64,000 nucleotides of DNA from assembly GCA_001599595.1 (NCBI GenBank), contig BCHH01000012.1, positions 375,543 through 439,542 on the forward strand, read 5' to 3'. A model generated the notes under the pieces. It did not search any database and was not told the origin of the DNA. It saw only the letters and a list, made by a program, of their open reading frames with translations. The stretch is from Beverwykella pulmonaria. Taxonomy: Eukaryota; Ascomycota; Dothideomycetes; Pleosporales; Melanommataceae. Shown here piece after piece: positions 18,291 through 28,722 of the stretch. The position numbers were made by a program, and so were the translations under genes. The first letter of the stretch is position 1; each line of letters begins with the position of its first letter.

Positions 18291-19931
18291 CTAACCTAAT
18301 CTAACTTTCTTCCAAATCCTCAAGCACTCCTGTAAATCCCCCACAACACCAAAGCTCCCGGTTGGCTCACTGATTTGACTCCTAATAACACATAGCACGA
18401 AACTCGCCAACGAGAACATCACTTGATCTTCCTTGACCGCTAGGTAGTGACTCTTCGTCATCCCACCGCTGAGAGACCAATTCTTCCAGAGATCAAGCAT
18501 GATTGCAAGCCGTCGAGCGAATTGTGCGTCTTGCATCATGCCGTACAGAATTTGTTCAACCAGACAGTGATGCGCGGTCGTTTCGTCGAGCTGGAATTTA
18601 TTCAGCAGCCATTTCCGACTTGCATCCGCGATCACTGCAATGGGTAGTTTTTGGCTTTGCATTGCCTCCGTGAGTTCGGTCTCCCGGCGCTGTTCCTCCT
18701 TCATTCTCTTCCTTCTAAAGTCGTTATGGAAGTCCTGCGCGTCGGCTGCGATACGTTTCTGGCGTGCAGCCTCGCGTTGATCTGGCGGTAAGCGGTTTTC
18801 TTCTTGCATTTTACGGCTCTGCTCCATGAACTTGACGTGTTTCTCGAAGCGCTCGGATTGGTCGTCATACGGCGTTCGCCATGCGGGGACATCAGCGTCG
18901 GTGAGCGTGCCGAGGAGCACCATGACGCCGCAGGGAACAGTGTCCCGGCGAGAGAGAGCAATGATGTCTTCGGGAATGGAGAAGCTCCAGAGGCCGCCTT
19001 GGGGAGCTTCGCAGGCGGTCGCTGTACAGCAAAACCAGAAGCCTGCGGTGGAGTCGAGGGAGGCATGGATCGAGCGGAGGTGTAGGAGAGGCAACTTCCG
19101 TTTTGCATCGTCTTCTTTGTAGGCTTCTTGTATGCCGTCCGAAGAGATTCGGGCACGGATCGCTGATCGCGGGCCTACGTTCTCGCTGGCTGCGCTGTCG
19201 TCGTCGAGAAATCCGCCCTTCTTTTCCACTTCGCTCTTCTCTTCCTGCTGCGGGGTTTCCATCTCGTCCAGCGCAGCCAGCACGTCCTCGCCCTTCTTCG
19301 GAGGATGCACCCTTATCCAATACGGCGGCAAGCTATCCGCATTCCGTCGATCCCACTCCCGCTTCCAACACAAAGACAGACTCAAAATCCCATCCGAATC
19401 ATCGCTCATGGCGACACTCAGCACCTCCTCCCCAGAAATCGGACTCAGCAATAACTTTGTCCCTGACGGCGTCCACAGTCCCGCGCTTCTCAGATCCGCC
19501 CACCCCTCTTTACTTGGCACCGCGCCGCGATCCAACAGAAACGCTATGAGCGCCTCAAACTCAATCTCTGCCTGTGGCTGCAACAACTCATCATGATACT
19601 GCAATCTATAACTCTTGACCCCAATAACCATCTCCTTCCAGTTAAACAGTGACCACGTTCCTCCCTTCAGACTGCTCGGCGTATCCCTTAATCCAAAGTA
19701 CTTGGGGTCCGCTCGATCTAGGGGAATGATGCTACGCCGTGGTATCTCGATTTCCACGATGCCAGAGAGCAAGGCGCTGCGCGTGATGGCAATGACTCCA
19801 TTGCGGTGCAGGGTTTTTGTTATTTCGCGGAGGGTTAGAAAGGACTTTAGGCAGGTGTAGATAGTGGGGAGGACTCCGAGGACGGCAAGCGGGATGCCGA
19901 TGTAGGTGATGATGTCGACGGCGGACACCAT
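18291..19931 (-). CDS. Conserved-looking fungal hypothetical protein with N-terminal membrane span
   Basis: Intronless frame of 546 residues. Residues 7-30 (IITYIGIPLAVLGVLPTIYT) form one strong hydrophobic segment, which may act as a membrane anchor. The middle has an acidic, glutamate-rich linker (EMETPQQEEKSEVEKKGG). Around residues 380-440 there is a long, highly charged region rich in Arg, Glu and Gln (for example DFRRKRMKEEQRRETE) likely to be helical or coiled coil. No catalytic motif is recognised. The length, start and codon use look like a real gene. I have seen this type of N-terminus in unnamed filamentous-fungal proteins, but I cannot assign a function. Confidence 0.75.
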   Translation of the reverse strand: MVSAVDIITYIGIPLAVLGVLPTIYTCLKSFLTLREITKTLHRNGVIAITRSALLSGIVEIEIPRRSIIPLDRADPKYFGLRDTPSSLKGGTWSLFNWKEMVIGVKSYRLQYHDELLQPQAEIEFEALIAFLLDRGAVPSKEGWADLRSAGLWTPSGTKLLLSPISGEEVLSVAMSDDSDGILSLSLCWKREWDRRNADSLPPYWIRVHPPKKGEDVLAALDEMETPQQEEKSEVEKKGGFLDDDSAASENVGPRSAIRARISSDGIQEAYKEDDAKRKLPLLHLRSIHASLDSTAGFWFCCTATACEAPQGGLWSFSIPEDIIALSRRDTVPCGVMVLLGTLTDADVPAWRTPYDDQSERFEKHVKFMEQSRKMQEENRLPPDQREAARQKRIAADAQDFHNDFRRKRMKEEQRRETELTEAMQSQKLPIAVIADASRKWLLNKFQLDETTAHHCLVEQILYGMMQDAQFARRLAIMLDLWKNWSLSGGMTKSHYLAVKEDQVMFSLASFVLCVIRSQISEPTGSFGVVGDLQECLRIWKKVRLG

Positions 19932-20463
19932 CGTGTGGCCGGAGGAGGCTCAGCGTGTTGAGAGGAGGAAGGCGGCATCGTTGTTGGTTGGGAGGCGGCG
20001 TGTTGTGGGTGGTGGCACGGTCGTGAATGCGTCAGGGGCTGACCCTGCATGGTGGCTTTAGAGCTGAAGTTTTAGGGTCCGGCGCGAGTCGAGGGAATAC
20101 GAGAACATGTGACTGCGTGTTGCGGGGGCAATCAGTCAATCAAGATGATCAACCGTCCCTCACGTCGAAGATTGAGCATATGCAAATTCGTATAGGCATT
20201 TATCGTGAGAGAACGAAAGGTTCATAGCAGACCTACAAGCCCTACTCTATCTGTCAGGGAAAGATTTGCGAGTTGAAGAAAGTATTTTGGGTTTGTGACT
20301 GGTATTTGATGAAAAAAGAACAGGAAGAATCTTGCTATACATTACTACTTCTCTAGTTTCAAACCCATAATCAACCATTGGAGCCATCCTACGTACAAAG
20401 GAAAGAGGTATCACAATCTGGCTACTCCACTCTCCAAACTCCTCCAACAGCCGCCCCAAGCCT
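19932..20463. other. Intergenic spacer
   Basis: Upstream region of the hypothetical gene on the minus strand and 3' flank of the DUF4336 gene. Nothing else is recognised. Confidence 0.5.
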
Positions 20464-21422
20464 CTAAGCACTCTTCTCCGCCAAGTGCCACTCCATCACA
20501 TGCTGAAAGATGCCTTTCGCATTTGACTCAATCACATCCCCGTGACACGGGATAATTTTCTCAAAATCCCACTTGTTGATGTTCTTCATCGAATTGCTGA
20601 ACCCCGTCCGATCCCCACTACTGATCCCATACCAGATCAACCGCTTCTGTGCATTCCCCTTGGTATTCGTCAGCGCACCAAAGATCTTAGTCAAGATCCC
20701 CGACGTCGCGCTCAAGCCCGTTTTGCTGTACTGCTCAGTGGCCGGATAGTTGAACAGGAGATCGGCTTCGATCAGCGTCTTTGTGGGGCGATGGACGAAC
20801 ACGAGTTCTTTGTTTTGGTGTGCGTACACGTATTCGTAGGAGAACTCCGAGTCGAACTCGGGGTCGATGGACGTGAGCGGGTTGTTCTTGGTGAAGACGT
20901 GGGCGAAGGGGACGTCTTCGTTCTTTTGTGAGGCGCGCTTTTCAGGGAGGCCTTCGGGGCCGAGGACTTGGGCGGTTGGGTACGCGGCGTGCCAGGGGCC
21001 GAGGTAGATGTGATGCTAGATAGAAGGTTAGAATGGTCTATGCGCTGGAATCCGAGATGTGGAGGATGGGATGAGTAGCTCTCAGGGAGAGCTGTGCTAT
21101 CGGTACGCACCTCAATATCTAGCGCGGTGATGTATTTGACCTCGCCCATTTCCGCGACTCTCTGCTTGACCTCGTCGGTCAAGGCGGTGGGGGAGAAGAC
21201 GGCAAGAGCGCCGGATTGAAGGCGCACTGTTATCGCCTGGTCAGATTTTGCTCTGCTTGATTGAATGCTTGAAAGGCTCATCTCACCAATTGTGCCTCTT
21301 CCGCCAACCTTGATCCGTCCGAATCGCGAGAACGGCATCGAAAAGGTGGTGATGGTTTTCGGGACTACATCGCGGATGACCATGACCTTTGTCGGGTCGA
21401 AGGGGACGAGTTTGGACGTCAT
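20464..21422 (-). CDS. DUF4336 protein (metallo-beta-lactamase-like fold)
   Basis: Three exons: 21287-21422, 21111-21226 and 20464-21015, giving 267 residues. The first intron (21227-21286) is 60 nt without a stop, so an unspliced frame also stays open. Splicing it joins GGRGTI directly to VRLQSGALAVFSP, which is the continuous family sequence. Further family blocks are YITALDIEHHIYLGPW, GPEGLPEKR, FVHRPTKTLIEADLLFNYP and the C-terminal IPCHGDVIE. DUF4336 proteins resemble metallo-beta-lactamases with a reduced metal site; the HH of EHHIYLGPW and the late CHGD fit that idea. The reaction is unknown. The protein has no signal peptide, so it is probably cytosolic. Confidence 0.85.
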
Positions 21423-22247
21423 GTTCGATGATATGGATGGCTTGAGAGTGATTGTGCTGTGGTGGGGGATGAAGATATGAAGCGGGGGATGGGAGTCAGA
21501 GAACTTTTAAGTTTGGAGTCGGATGTTCGAGAAACACAGACAGGGTTGCAAACGTCAAGTTGATGTATTGTCTTGGGCCGTTGAAACGCGACTAGTTAGC
21601 AGTCAATGACGCAATGGAGAGTTGGAAGGACAAAACAGTTTGCGTTGTGTATCAATAAAACTTCGAGTCGTTCGCAACTATTTAAGTATTATTGTTGAGA
21701 CCTCGGCCGACATTTCTTCTACTCTGCCTTGAGCTTCAACATGTCGGTGTTGGCGACCAAGGTTAGTGTTGGACACAGGAATGCAAATAACTTGGAGCCG
21801 AGAGACTCCGCTAACGTTGCGATGTCATCTCATTGGACGCCATGACCATCTGTGCCTGGTGCCTCATGCTGACACCGCAGGTGTGGGCTTTACAAAAACT
21901 CAAATGTACATATTCACAAATCGGCGACTGGCCGGAAACCGAGCAAATGATGGTGGTTTTGTTGGCAGTGATTATTAAACCAGCCACTATATCTCTCTAT
22001 ATCCTCCAAGATTACTCTCCTTAGCAGCACAGCATCTGCACTTATGCCTCGTTTCCGATTACCATCTCCAGCGTGCCTTCGGCCGAGGACGGTATCCAGA
22101 CCATAGGATTTGATATCTTCTCCAGACGGTCGCCGGCGACCTCGGACAAGTATTCACGGGGTCATGGTACGACACCGCCTCCACATGACGAGTGTAAGCA
22201 GTGTTGACTTGTCCTTCTTGGTTGAGATGCATTTCGTTTTTGGAATT
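21423..22247. other. Intergenic spacer
   Basis: Promoter side of the DUF4336 gene and 3' flank of RRP45, both on the minus strand. Short frames at 21766-22024 on the plus strand show no family motif. Nothing else is recognised. Confidence 0.5.
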
Positions 22248-23237
22248 TCATCTTGCATTCTCAGCACTAAGCTCGGCCATGAGCCCTCCAGCATCCCTCT
22301 TCTTGGCGTCTTCCTCCAGTCTGTTCTGGATGAATTTGCTCATGTCCTTCACCTTTTGCAGGGCAACATTCGTGCAGTTCAGGAGAGCGAGCGGATCAAC
22401 GGTAGCTCCCCCGTACTTGGCGACCTGACACACTTCTCCGTGTCTGTTCATTGTGATGATCACTTCTCCCTGTCGGACCTGCTCTTCGGCCTGGTTTGCA
22501 TCCACCAGAAAGATTTCCCCCTCTTCGTAATACGAAAAAGTTACGCAAAGTGGCTGGTGTAAGATGGAGAGCGGTATCGGTTCCCTCTCGCGGACGCTGA
22601 GTATAGTAGCCTTTTCGCCTTCTACTAGCACATCCGGCCTTCGAAAGTGCTGTAACGCGGTCATAACAGCGATACATGAGGCGTCAATCAGACCACCGTC
22701 ATGATCGATAATGTGGACGTCGGCGCGGAGAGCAAAGCATTTGAGGCCTGCAATGATACATAGCGACTCGGTGTCGAGAGCATTCGAACGACGGATAGCT
22801 TTCTCAAGAATTCGCGAGAGGATGACTTCGGCATCTGTGGGACTATAGGCTCAGTTAGGTGCTTCTCGCAGAAGCTAGAGAGCAAGGCCTGGGAAAGCGT
22901 ACCGGCCGACTTCGAAAGCTGGCGACGCCATTGGGGAGAACTCGGTGACGATTTGGAAGATGCCGTCAAACTTGCGCTCGGGCAGAGGTGCAGTCACATC
23001 GACGGAGATTCTCGCGATAACTCTGCGAGGATATTAGCAGCCATACTACCACATGTTCTGTTCTTTTTCACACCTAGTCTTCCCAAGCTGCACATCTGCG
23101 ACGCCATACTCGTCTCCAAAAGTTAACTCTAGTGGACGGAACGCATCAAAAGCGCGTCCGTCCAGGCGAATGCGCTCCTGTAGCGCTTGTAAGATAAATG
23201 CGCGCTCATTGACCGAGATATCAGCTTCGCGAGGCAT
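22248..23237 (-). CDS. RRP45: Exosome core subunit RRP45
   Basis: Three exons: 23074-23237, 22903-23022 and 22248-22842, for 292 residues. The start [14 protein letters not shown] and the following [20 protein letters not shown], then [18 protein letters not shown], are the RNase PH-type N-terminus of RRP45/EXOSC9. The second half has [20 protein letters not shown], the RNase PH subunit signature. RRP45 is one of the six inactive PH-ring subunits of the eukaryotic exosome, which degrades and trims RNA from the 3' end in nucleus and cytoplasm. The C-terminus is short compared with animal EXOSC9, as usual in fungi. An ATG further upstream in the same frame (23339) would add 34 residues but is not conserved in sequence style, so 23237 was chosen. 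Confidence 0.92.
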
Positions 23238-23470
23238 ATTCGCCCCGGATATTGTCAAGATGGTGTTGTTGCTGGAATGCTCCCGCCTTTGCGACAGGGA
23301 AAAATATGGCGGGGACGGCGACGGCCGTAGCTTCCCCAACTAGCGCGCCTTGGCATTTTACGCCCATCTTGAAACTTAGATTTCGATCACTCACACCTCT
23401 ACATCGACTTCAGCGCTATCCGCAACACGCCCTCCACACACCACATCCTCTCATTTCCTATAACCTCGCG
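23238..23470. promoter_or_regulatory. Bidirectional promoter between RRP45 and CWC15
   Basis: Only 233 bp separate the start codons of two divergent RNA-processing genes, so their promoters must overlap. No TATA box is apparent, which is usual for housekeeping genes. Confidence 0.5.
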
Positions 23471-24335
23471 ATGACAACCGCTCACAGACCCACGTTTGAT
23501 CCGGCTCGTGGAAAAGAAGCCGCACGCGGCGTCGCGTACCACCAGCGCCTCCTTCCCGCGCATACATTTCTCAAACACCGACAAGCAGGGCAGGGTGGTG
23601 CGGCTGATGCTAGCAACGTCCGTGATCTTCGAGCAGAGCTTCTTGAAGCTGAAGCACGACATTTCGCAAAGAAGAACGGCACCTACGTCCCTGATGCGGA
23701 TTCTACAACTGAAGCTACTTCTGCCTCAAAACGGCCGGTGGACGCAATAGAAGCAGGAGATGGAGACGAGGAAGACGAGGCTGTTCAAAAGAGGCGGCGA
23801 ATAGAAATGTTGGAGAAATATAGGGATGTAGATGCGGACGACAGTAGCGACAGCAGTGAGAGCAGCGATGATGAGTATATTATATCAAGCGGATGCTGGG
23901 GTTCATAGGCTGACCTTATTTAGGGACGACGACGAGGACGAGACCGCCGCACTGATGCGCGAACTGGAAAAGATCAAAAAGGAGCGCGCAGAGGCCAAGG
24001 CCAAAGAGGTACGCAAGCTACTCCGCTACCATTGGAACCGTGTTAACATTCTACAGGAAGCGGAACGCGCAGCTGAAGAACAAGAACAACGCGAAATCGA
24101 CATTGCACGCGGTAATCCGCTTCTCAACTCCCACGACTTCACCATCAAGCGCCGATGGGACGACGACGTAGTCTTCAAGAACCAAGCGCGAGGAACCGAA
24201 GATAGGAACAAGAAGAAGGAATTCATCAATGATATGCTGCGTTCAGACTTCCACAAGAAATTCATGGTGAGCAACGTTCTGAACACGTGCCTGACTAACG
24301 CTGACGATCTACGACAGTCTAAGTATGTCCGGTGA
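23471..24335 (+). CDS. CWC15: Pre-mRNA splicing factor CWC15
   Basis: Four exons (23471-23874, 23924-24008, 24057-24266, 24318-24335) give 238 residues. The N-terminus [17 protein letters not shown] and the C-terminus ([41 protein letters not shown]) are the two conserved ends of CWC15/Cwf15/AD002. They are joined by an acidic, low-complexity middle ([15 protein letters not shown] and a run of Asp/Glu). The last exon is only 18 nt and encodes SKYVR plus stop; its placement is supported by the conserved ending. CWC15 belongs to the Prp19-associated (NTC-related) group and sits near the active site of the spliceosome. It is divergently paired with RRP45. Confidence 0.95.
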
Positions 24336-25062
24336 GGTCAATGGCATTTTGACATTTTACGATCTGCATTTCTGGCGTAGGCGGTACCTTGGCGTCTGCA
24401 GAATTGGAAGATTCACATGGTCTTGGGATTTAGCGTGGGATACCCCAGAGTTGAAGGCCAGTGACGCAGCTTTGGCCCTTATCTCGATCGGCAAAACAGC
24501 TACCCTTTCGGGGTCAACTATCTTTTGTCTTGAACAATAACCGAACGAACTAAATCGAGATCCCAATCGACGAATATGTTCTCACAAGTTGTTCTTTTAT
24601 TCCTTCGGGGGCATTTGAATCACTCCTCAAGTTCAAGTATTTCGCCAGTCATCTGTAAAGCTGTTTACTTGAACACCGTATCAGCCCTATCTCCCTCGCT
24701 GCATTCCTGGCGGGAACTAATGCTCGTACCAAGCTTCAAATTTACTGGTTTGGCATTTACGCCCAGAACTTAGGCCGAACCGATCTCGACTGCTTGTGAA
24801 CGATCAACGCGGGTGCCTTCACTTCTGTCAGTGTAGTGACGCCATAGGTCTTGGAACCTCTTCAATTTATGCTACTTATCTATTCCAGACCAATCGTAAA
24901 TAGAGATAGGTATATATTTGTTCATCCCCTCTGTTTAAGCTTATTGTCCATGCAAAACACATCAGGCACTTTACACAATATCAATCAACGGTAACTTTGC
25001 ATCTTCAACTCCCATATCCACTTCCCATCCTTATACCGCTCTCTCATCTAAGTGTTCCCACA
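24336..25062. other. Intergenic spacer
   Basis: 3' flank of CWC15 and promoter of the glycine-rich gene. A pyrimidine-rich leader runs into the ATG at 25063. No gene is seen. Confidence 0.5.
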
Positions 25063-25573
25063 ATGGCAGGCTACGGCAACCGCAGAGCCGAAGACCTCAA
25101 CGCCGACGACCTCACGCATGAGCACTCCAACACACGCTTCGACCGCTCCGACTCCCACCCTTACACAGGCGGCCACTCCACCTACGGCTCTGGCGCGACG
25201 GGCGGCGCCGGTTTCGGCAACAAGTCCGCGCCCGACCCAGAGAACGTGCACGACAACTCCGAGTTCCGCTTTGGCAGCCACCAGGACACGCAGCCGTACA
25301 GCGGGCACGCGGGGCGCGCTGGCAGCGGGAGCACAGGGGGCGCGGGGTTCGGCAATAAAACGGGGAGCTTTGGCGCGGGGAATGGTACGTAGCATCTAGG
25401 TGCGGAGTGGAATGGGGAAGAGCTAACGGCGTGTAGACTCCGGTGTGGGGAAGTTGATGGAGAAGGCAGGGCATGTGCTACATAGTAAGGGTCTAGAGGA
25501 AAAAGGGCATAAAAAGAGGGAGGCGGCGGGTTTAGGGCAGCCTGAGGAGCCAGAAGAAGCTATTGCGAACTGA
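25063..25573 (+). CDS. Small glycine-rich hydrophilic protein
   Basis: Two exons (25063-25384 and 25437-25573) encode 152 residues. The ATG lies in CCCACAATGGC, a strong context. The protein is hydrophilic and rich in Gly, His, Ser and Asn, and contains the block TGGAGFGNK twice, about 45 residues apart, each preceded by a Tyr-Ser/Thr-Gly-Gly/Ala-His stretch. The second exon gives a charged, probably helical tail (VGKLMEKAGHVLHSKGLEEKG). No signal peptide or membrane segment is present. The composition resembles hydrophilins and fungal stress or conidiation proteins, which protect cell components during drying; that role is inferred from composition only. The intron is well supported because the frame closes with a conserved-looking helical tail. 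Confidence 0.75.
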
Positions 25574-25867
25574 GTGGCTGTGGGATAGCTTGGAGTGACT
25601 TTATCTTGAACATTTGTAGAGGCTGCGGAGATTTGCGTCGCCTTGTTCGAGATGCCTTTTGTAATTTGAGTAATAGGAGTGTGCGGAGTCAGAGTGTACG
25701 ATTCAACGGCACGACAATATGGTAAAAGCGAAGTACAAATACTGCAAATGAAGTAGAAAACAGGAATGGGTATATTCATTCGGTCTCGCCAGAACAATGT
25801 CTAAACTATCTAATTTCGACACACTCTACAATTACCCATCAACCACACTACTCCTCCCTCTTACTTC
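25574..25867. other. Convergent 3' spacer
   Basis: About 290 bp between the stop codons of the glycine-rich gene and the FHIP-like gene, which face each other. It should contain both polyadenylation regions. No other feature is seen. Confidence 0.5.
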
Positions 25868-28722
25868 TCAAGCAAATTTTACCTCCCCAAACAGACTAGC
25901 TCTTACCTGCATCAACGCCACAACCTCCAACACAAACTCCTGTAGTATAACCACATTCGTGATGATATGCAAAAGACTAGCCTCCCTTATATCATCCTCA
26001 TCATCTTCGGTCTCAGCGTCCGCTCCAGCTGTAGTATCGGCATCATCAGTGCTGTCTTTCGGTGGCGGTTGGTATTTCGACAGCATGACCTCGACGGTCT
26101 GAGATCCTGGAGGGCGACGGAAGCGAATGCGCCGTTTGAGGAACTCCGAGTTTGTGACTGCGGCGAAATTGGCGTTGACGTCTGAAATGAGAGTCGTTTG
26201 TCGGTTAGCTGCTCGCGGTGCGGGTAAGGGTGATGCGCCACGCGTAGGTGAGCCGATTAAAGTCGCACCACCCAATTTGGATGGTGCAGGCGAGGAAGTT
26301 GGCGTATGTCTGGCATCCAGGCCCTCTTTCCTGCCTCTTGGGGACTGGACTCTAGAGGGAGTGGCCGAACCGTCTAGCATGTATTTTGGTATTTGGGGAG
26401 TCCATGAGCCAGCGGGCAATTCTGCAGGAGGCTTGGGTGCTTTAACTGGCGGTGGTGCAGCTTTGATGGCTTCGAGCATTTCCTCGTGGAATCTGAAAGC
26501 GTGCTTTCGGTTCGACACATGGTCGTCCCAATCTCGGATGTCTCCACGGAGAGCATCGATTTGAGCCTGCAGCGATTGCAAGCACGCGAGTAGAGGGGGG
26601 TTCGCCGACGGATCCCAAGTAGGTTGTCGGTTGGCTCGATACATGTCTCGAAGACCCTCGTTTGAGAAATGCTCGGGCTCGGGATCTACATTTTTGAAGT
26701 GGTAATCTGTGGGATCGACGGACAACCATCCTTCGAGACGAAGCTGGGAACAAGTTCCAAGGTTGATGATTGCCTCTGTGAGTGCAAGATTTGTTTCCAC
26801 ATCGTTGGTCAGAAATCTGAGTAATAGATCTAGAAGAGCCTGGAATAGCGGGTCTTCGGGCACCAGATAATGTGGCCCGACTTCTCTAGGTCCCACCTCT
26901 GAATCGAAGACGGAGCTCTTGACGGGCGTCGTTGGTAGGGCCAGAGCTTTCAGTGTACATGGGTGACTCTCCAACAAGCTCAACTTGTCTTTCAGGTGGC
27001 TGCTGTAAGCGTCATCGACCCCTGACTCGCCAGCAAGACCGATCGCAATGTTCAGGTAGGTTTCTAGTTCGGCGTTCAACGCGCCAGCTGTTCGGTGAGG
27101 TTCTTCGCGATGCACATCCATAATTTTAATCATGGAACCAAGGGCATAACCGTGATTTTTGCCGAGAATGACCGTTGTCAATTTCAAGGCTGCGATTACC
27201 GTCTGTGGATTTCGAGACTCGGTACTACCCAAGACTAGATCTACTAGGTTGAAGAGAGAGGGATTCATCCGATCATCATCCTTATCTAGGGCATTGAGCA
27301 ACAATAAAGACTGTCGTCGTTTGAGAGCTGCAGGTGAGCGGGGAATCCTTGGAGATGTGGCCGCATAATCAGGGAGAGCAAGGAGATAATGAAGGATCAT
27401 GTGAACGAGTTCGGGGTGGTCTAGAGCATCGAGAATACGTCGTAGATAGGTAAGCACCGCGACTGCAGAGCCGCCATCGACGTCGGAAGATTCTAACAAC
27501 GAGGGGTATCTAAGTAGACTTTAGTGTCGCATACAAAGGGGGCAAACGCGGAGAGTCCAACTAACAATAACTGCTGAAGAAACAAGACTTGGAAATGATC
27601 GATCAAAGTATGCCGGACGTCGATTGATCTGCAGTGCTCGAGCACGTCCTGCCAGAAAGTGAGGTAGGATAGAAATGTAACCATGTGACTTTGAAAGTCC
27701 TCTGAAAAGAAACTTTCTGCTTGCGAGTTAGACTTCATTTCCGCGTAGTCCGAGAGCGTCAAGATCAGGGGTAACCCCTCCTCTGGATGGAGAATCGAAA
27801 GTTTCCTAAAGCTCATGAGCTTGTGAATTCGACTGAGAACGAAGGGACAGCGGACCTGCTGAGTTGACTGTACAATGCTCCCAGGCCCGAAGCCATGAGA
27901 GTTGGAAGATCGCTATTCACAATCCATTGCTCCAGCGTAATGGATTTAGAGGCGGATTCGAAGATGTACAAGAGCCCCGTCCGCGCAAAGTCTCCAATAC
28001 GACCCTCATGATGAACATGATCGATGAGCTGGTAGCACAGCGGGAAGTCTTCTTTCTGTGTCACGCCTGCGAAATCGACTTTCTGGTTCACCAAACGGCC
28101 ATTCGAGTCTGCGGCCGCTGTGGTAAACCACACGGGCAGGATCTCGGGCTGCAGCCTAATCTTTGCGGCAATGCCAAAGAGCAGCTCCACGATATCGGCC
28201 TCTATATCCTCACCGACGCCCATGCTTCCAGAACCGACGGTGCGGCCGATGAAGTTCATGAGTGACACGGCAAACACATCGTTCTCAAGAAAGTCCTCCT
28301 CCTCGCTATCAATAAGCGCATTGTATACGCCAACGGCGTCCCTGACCACGCCTTCGTCGTGCGAAGTCGCAGCAATCTTCGAGACTGCTGTGTATATCTG
28401 GTCGCCGGCGGCGTATGCGAGGCAGAGGTGGGGTGCTGGAGAGCGGGATTCATCGTTGAGAATGGCAGTCAGGGCCTGGAAGCCGCGGCGGACGTTGCCC
28501 AGGGCCTCGCGGTCGTTGGCCAGCGTCTCGGACTTCTGCCATGTCTGGAGAATCTGGTTGTATCGCTGCTTGAAGCGTGCCAGACGCTGTTGCGGGTTGT
28601 TGGCAGCGGCCTGCTTCTTCTGGGACGACCCGCCAAGCAATCTCGTCCACTGCGGGTTCCGTTAGCATTGTTTCTTCTTGCGACCGGGTGCGAGTGCGGT
28701 GGAAATGACTGACAAAATCCAT
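25868..28722 (-). CDS. FHIP/RAI16-family protein (FTS-Hook-interacting)
   Basis: Four exons on the minus strand: 28714-28722, 27856-28649, 27566-27805 and 25868-27509, giving 894 residues. The first coding exon is only 9 nt (Met-Asp-Phe); it is needed to obtain the family start MDFWTRLLGGSSQ. The RAI16-like domain follows, with QQRLARFKQRYNQILQTW, FPLCYQLIDHVHHEGRIGDF, the strongly conserved LLESSDVDGGSAVAVLTYL and FQALLDLLLRFLTNDVETNL. The C-terminal third is a proline/serine-rich linker and a short end, DIREASLLHIITNVVILQEF, also family-typical. In Aspergillus the homologue FhipA forms the FHF complex with FTS and Hook and links early endosomes to dynein. The same role in endosome transport along microtubules is likely here. 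Confidence 0.87.

Noticed and set aside
20772..21422. 216-codon minus-strand frame in the DUF4336 gene
   Set aside because: It reads through the 60-nt first intron and runs into the second intron and a wrong frame. Splicing restores the known family sequence.
28450..28722. Minus-strand frame starting MDFVSHFHRT
   Set aside because: It arises from reading through the first intron of the FHIP-like gene. Only the first three codons belong to the protein.
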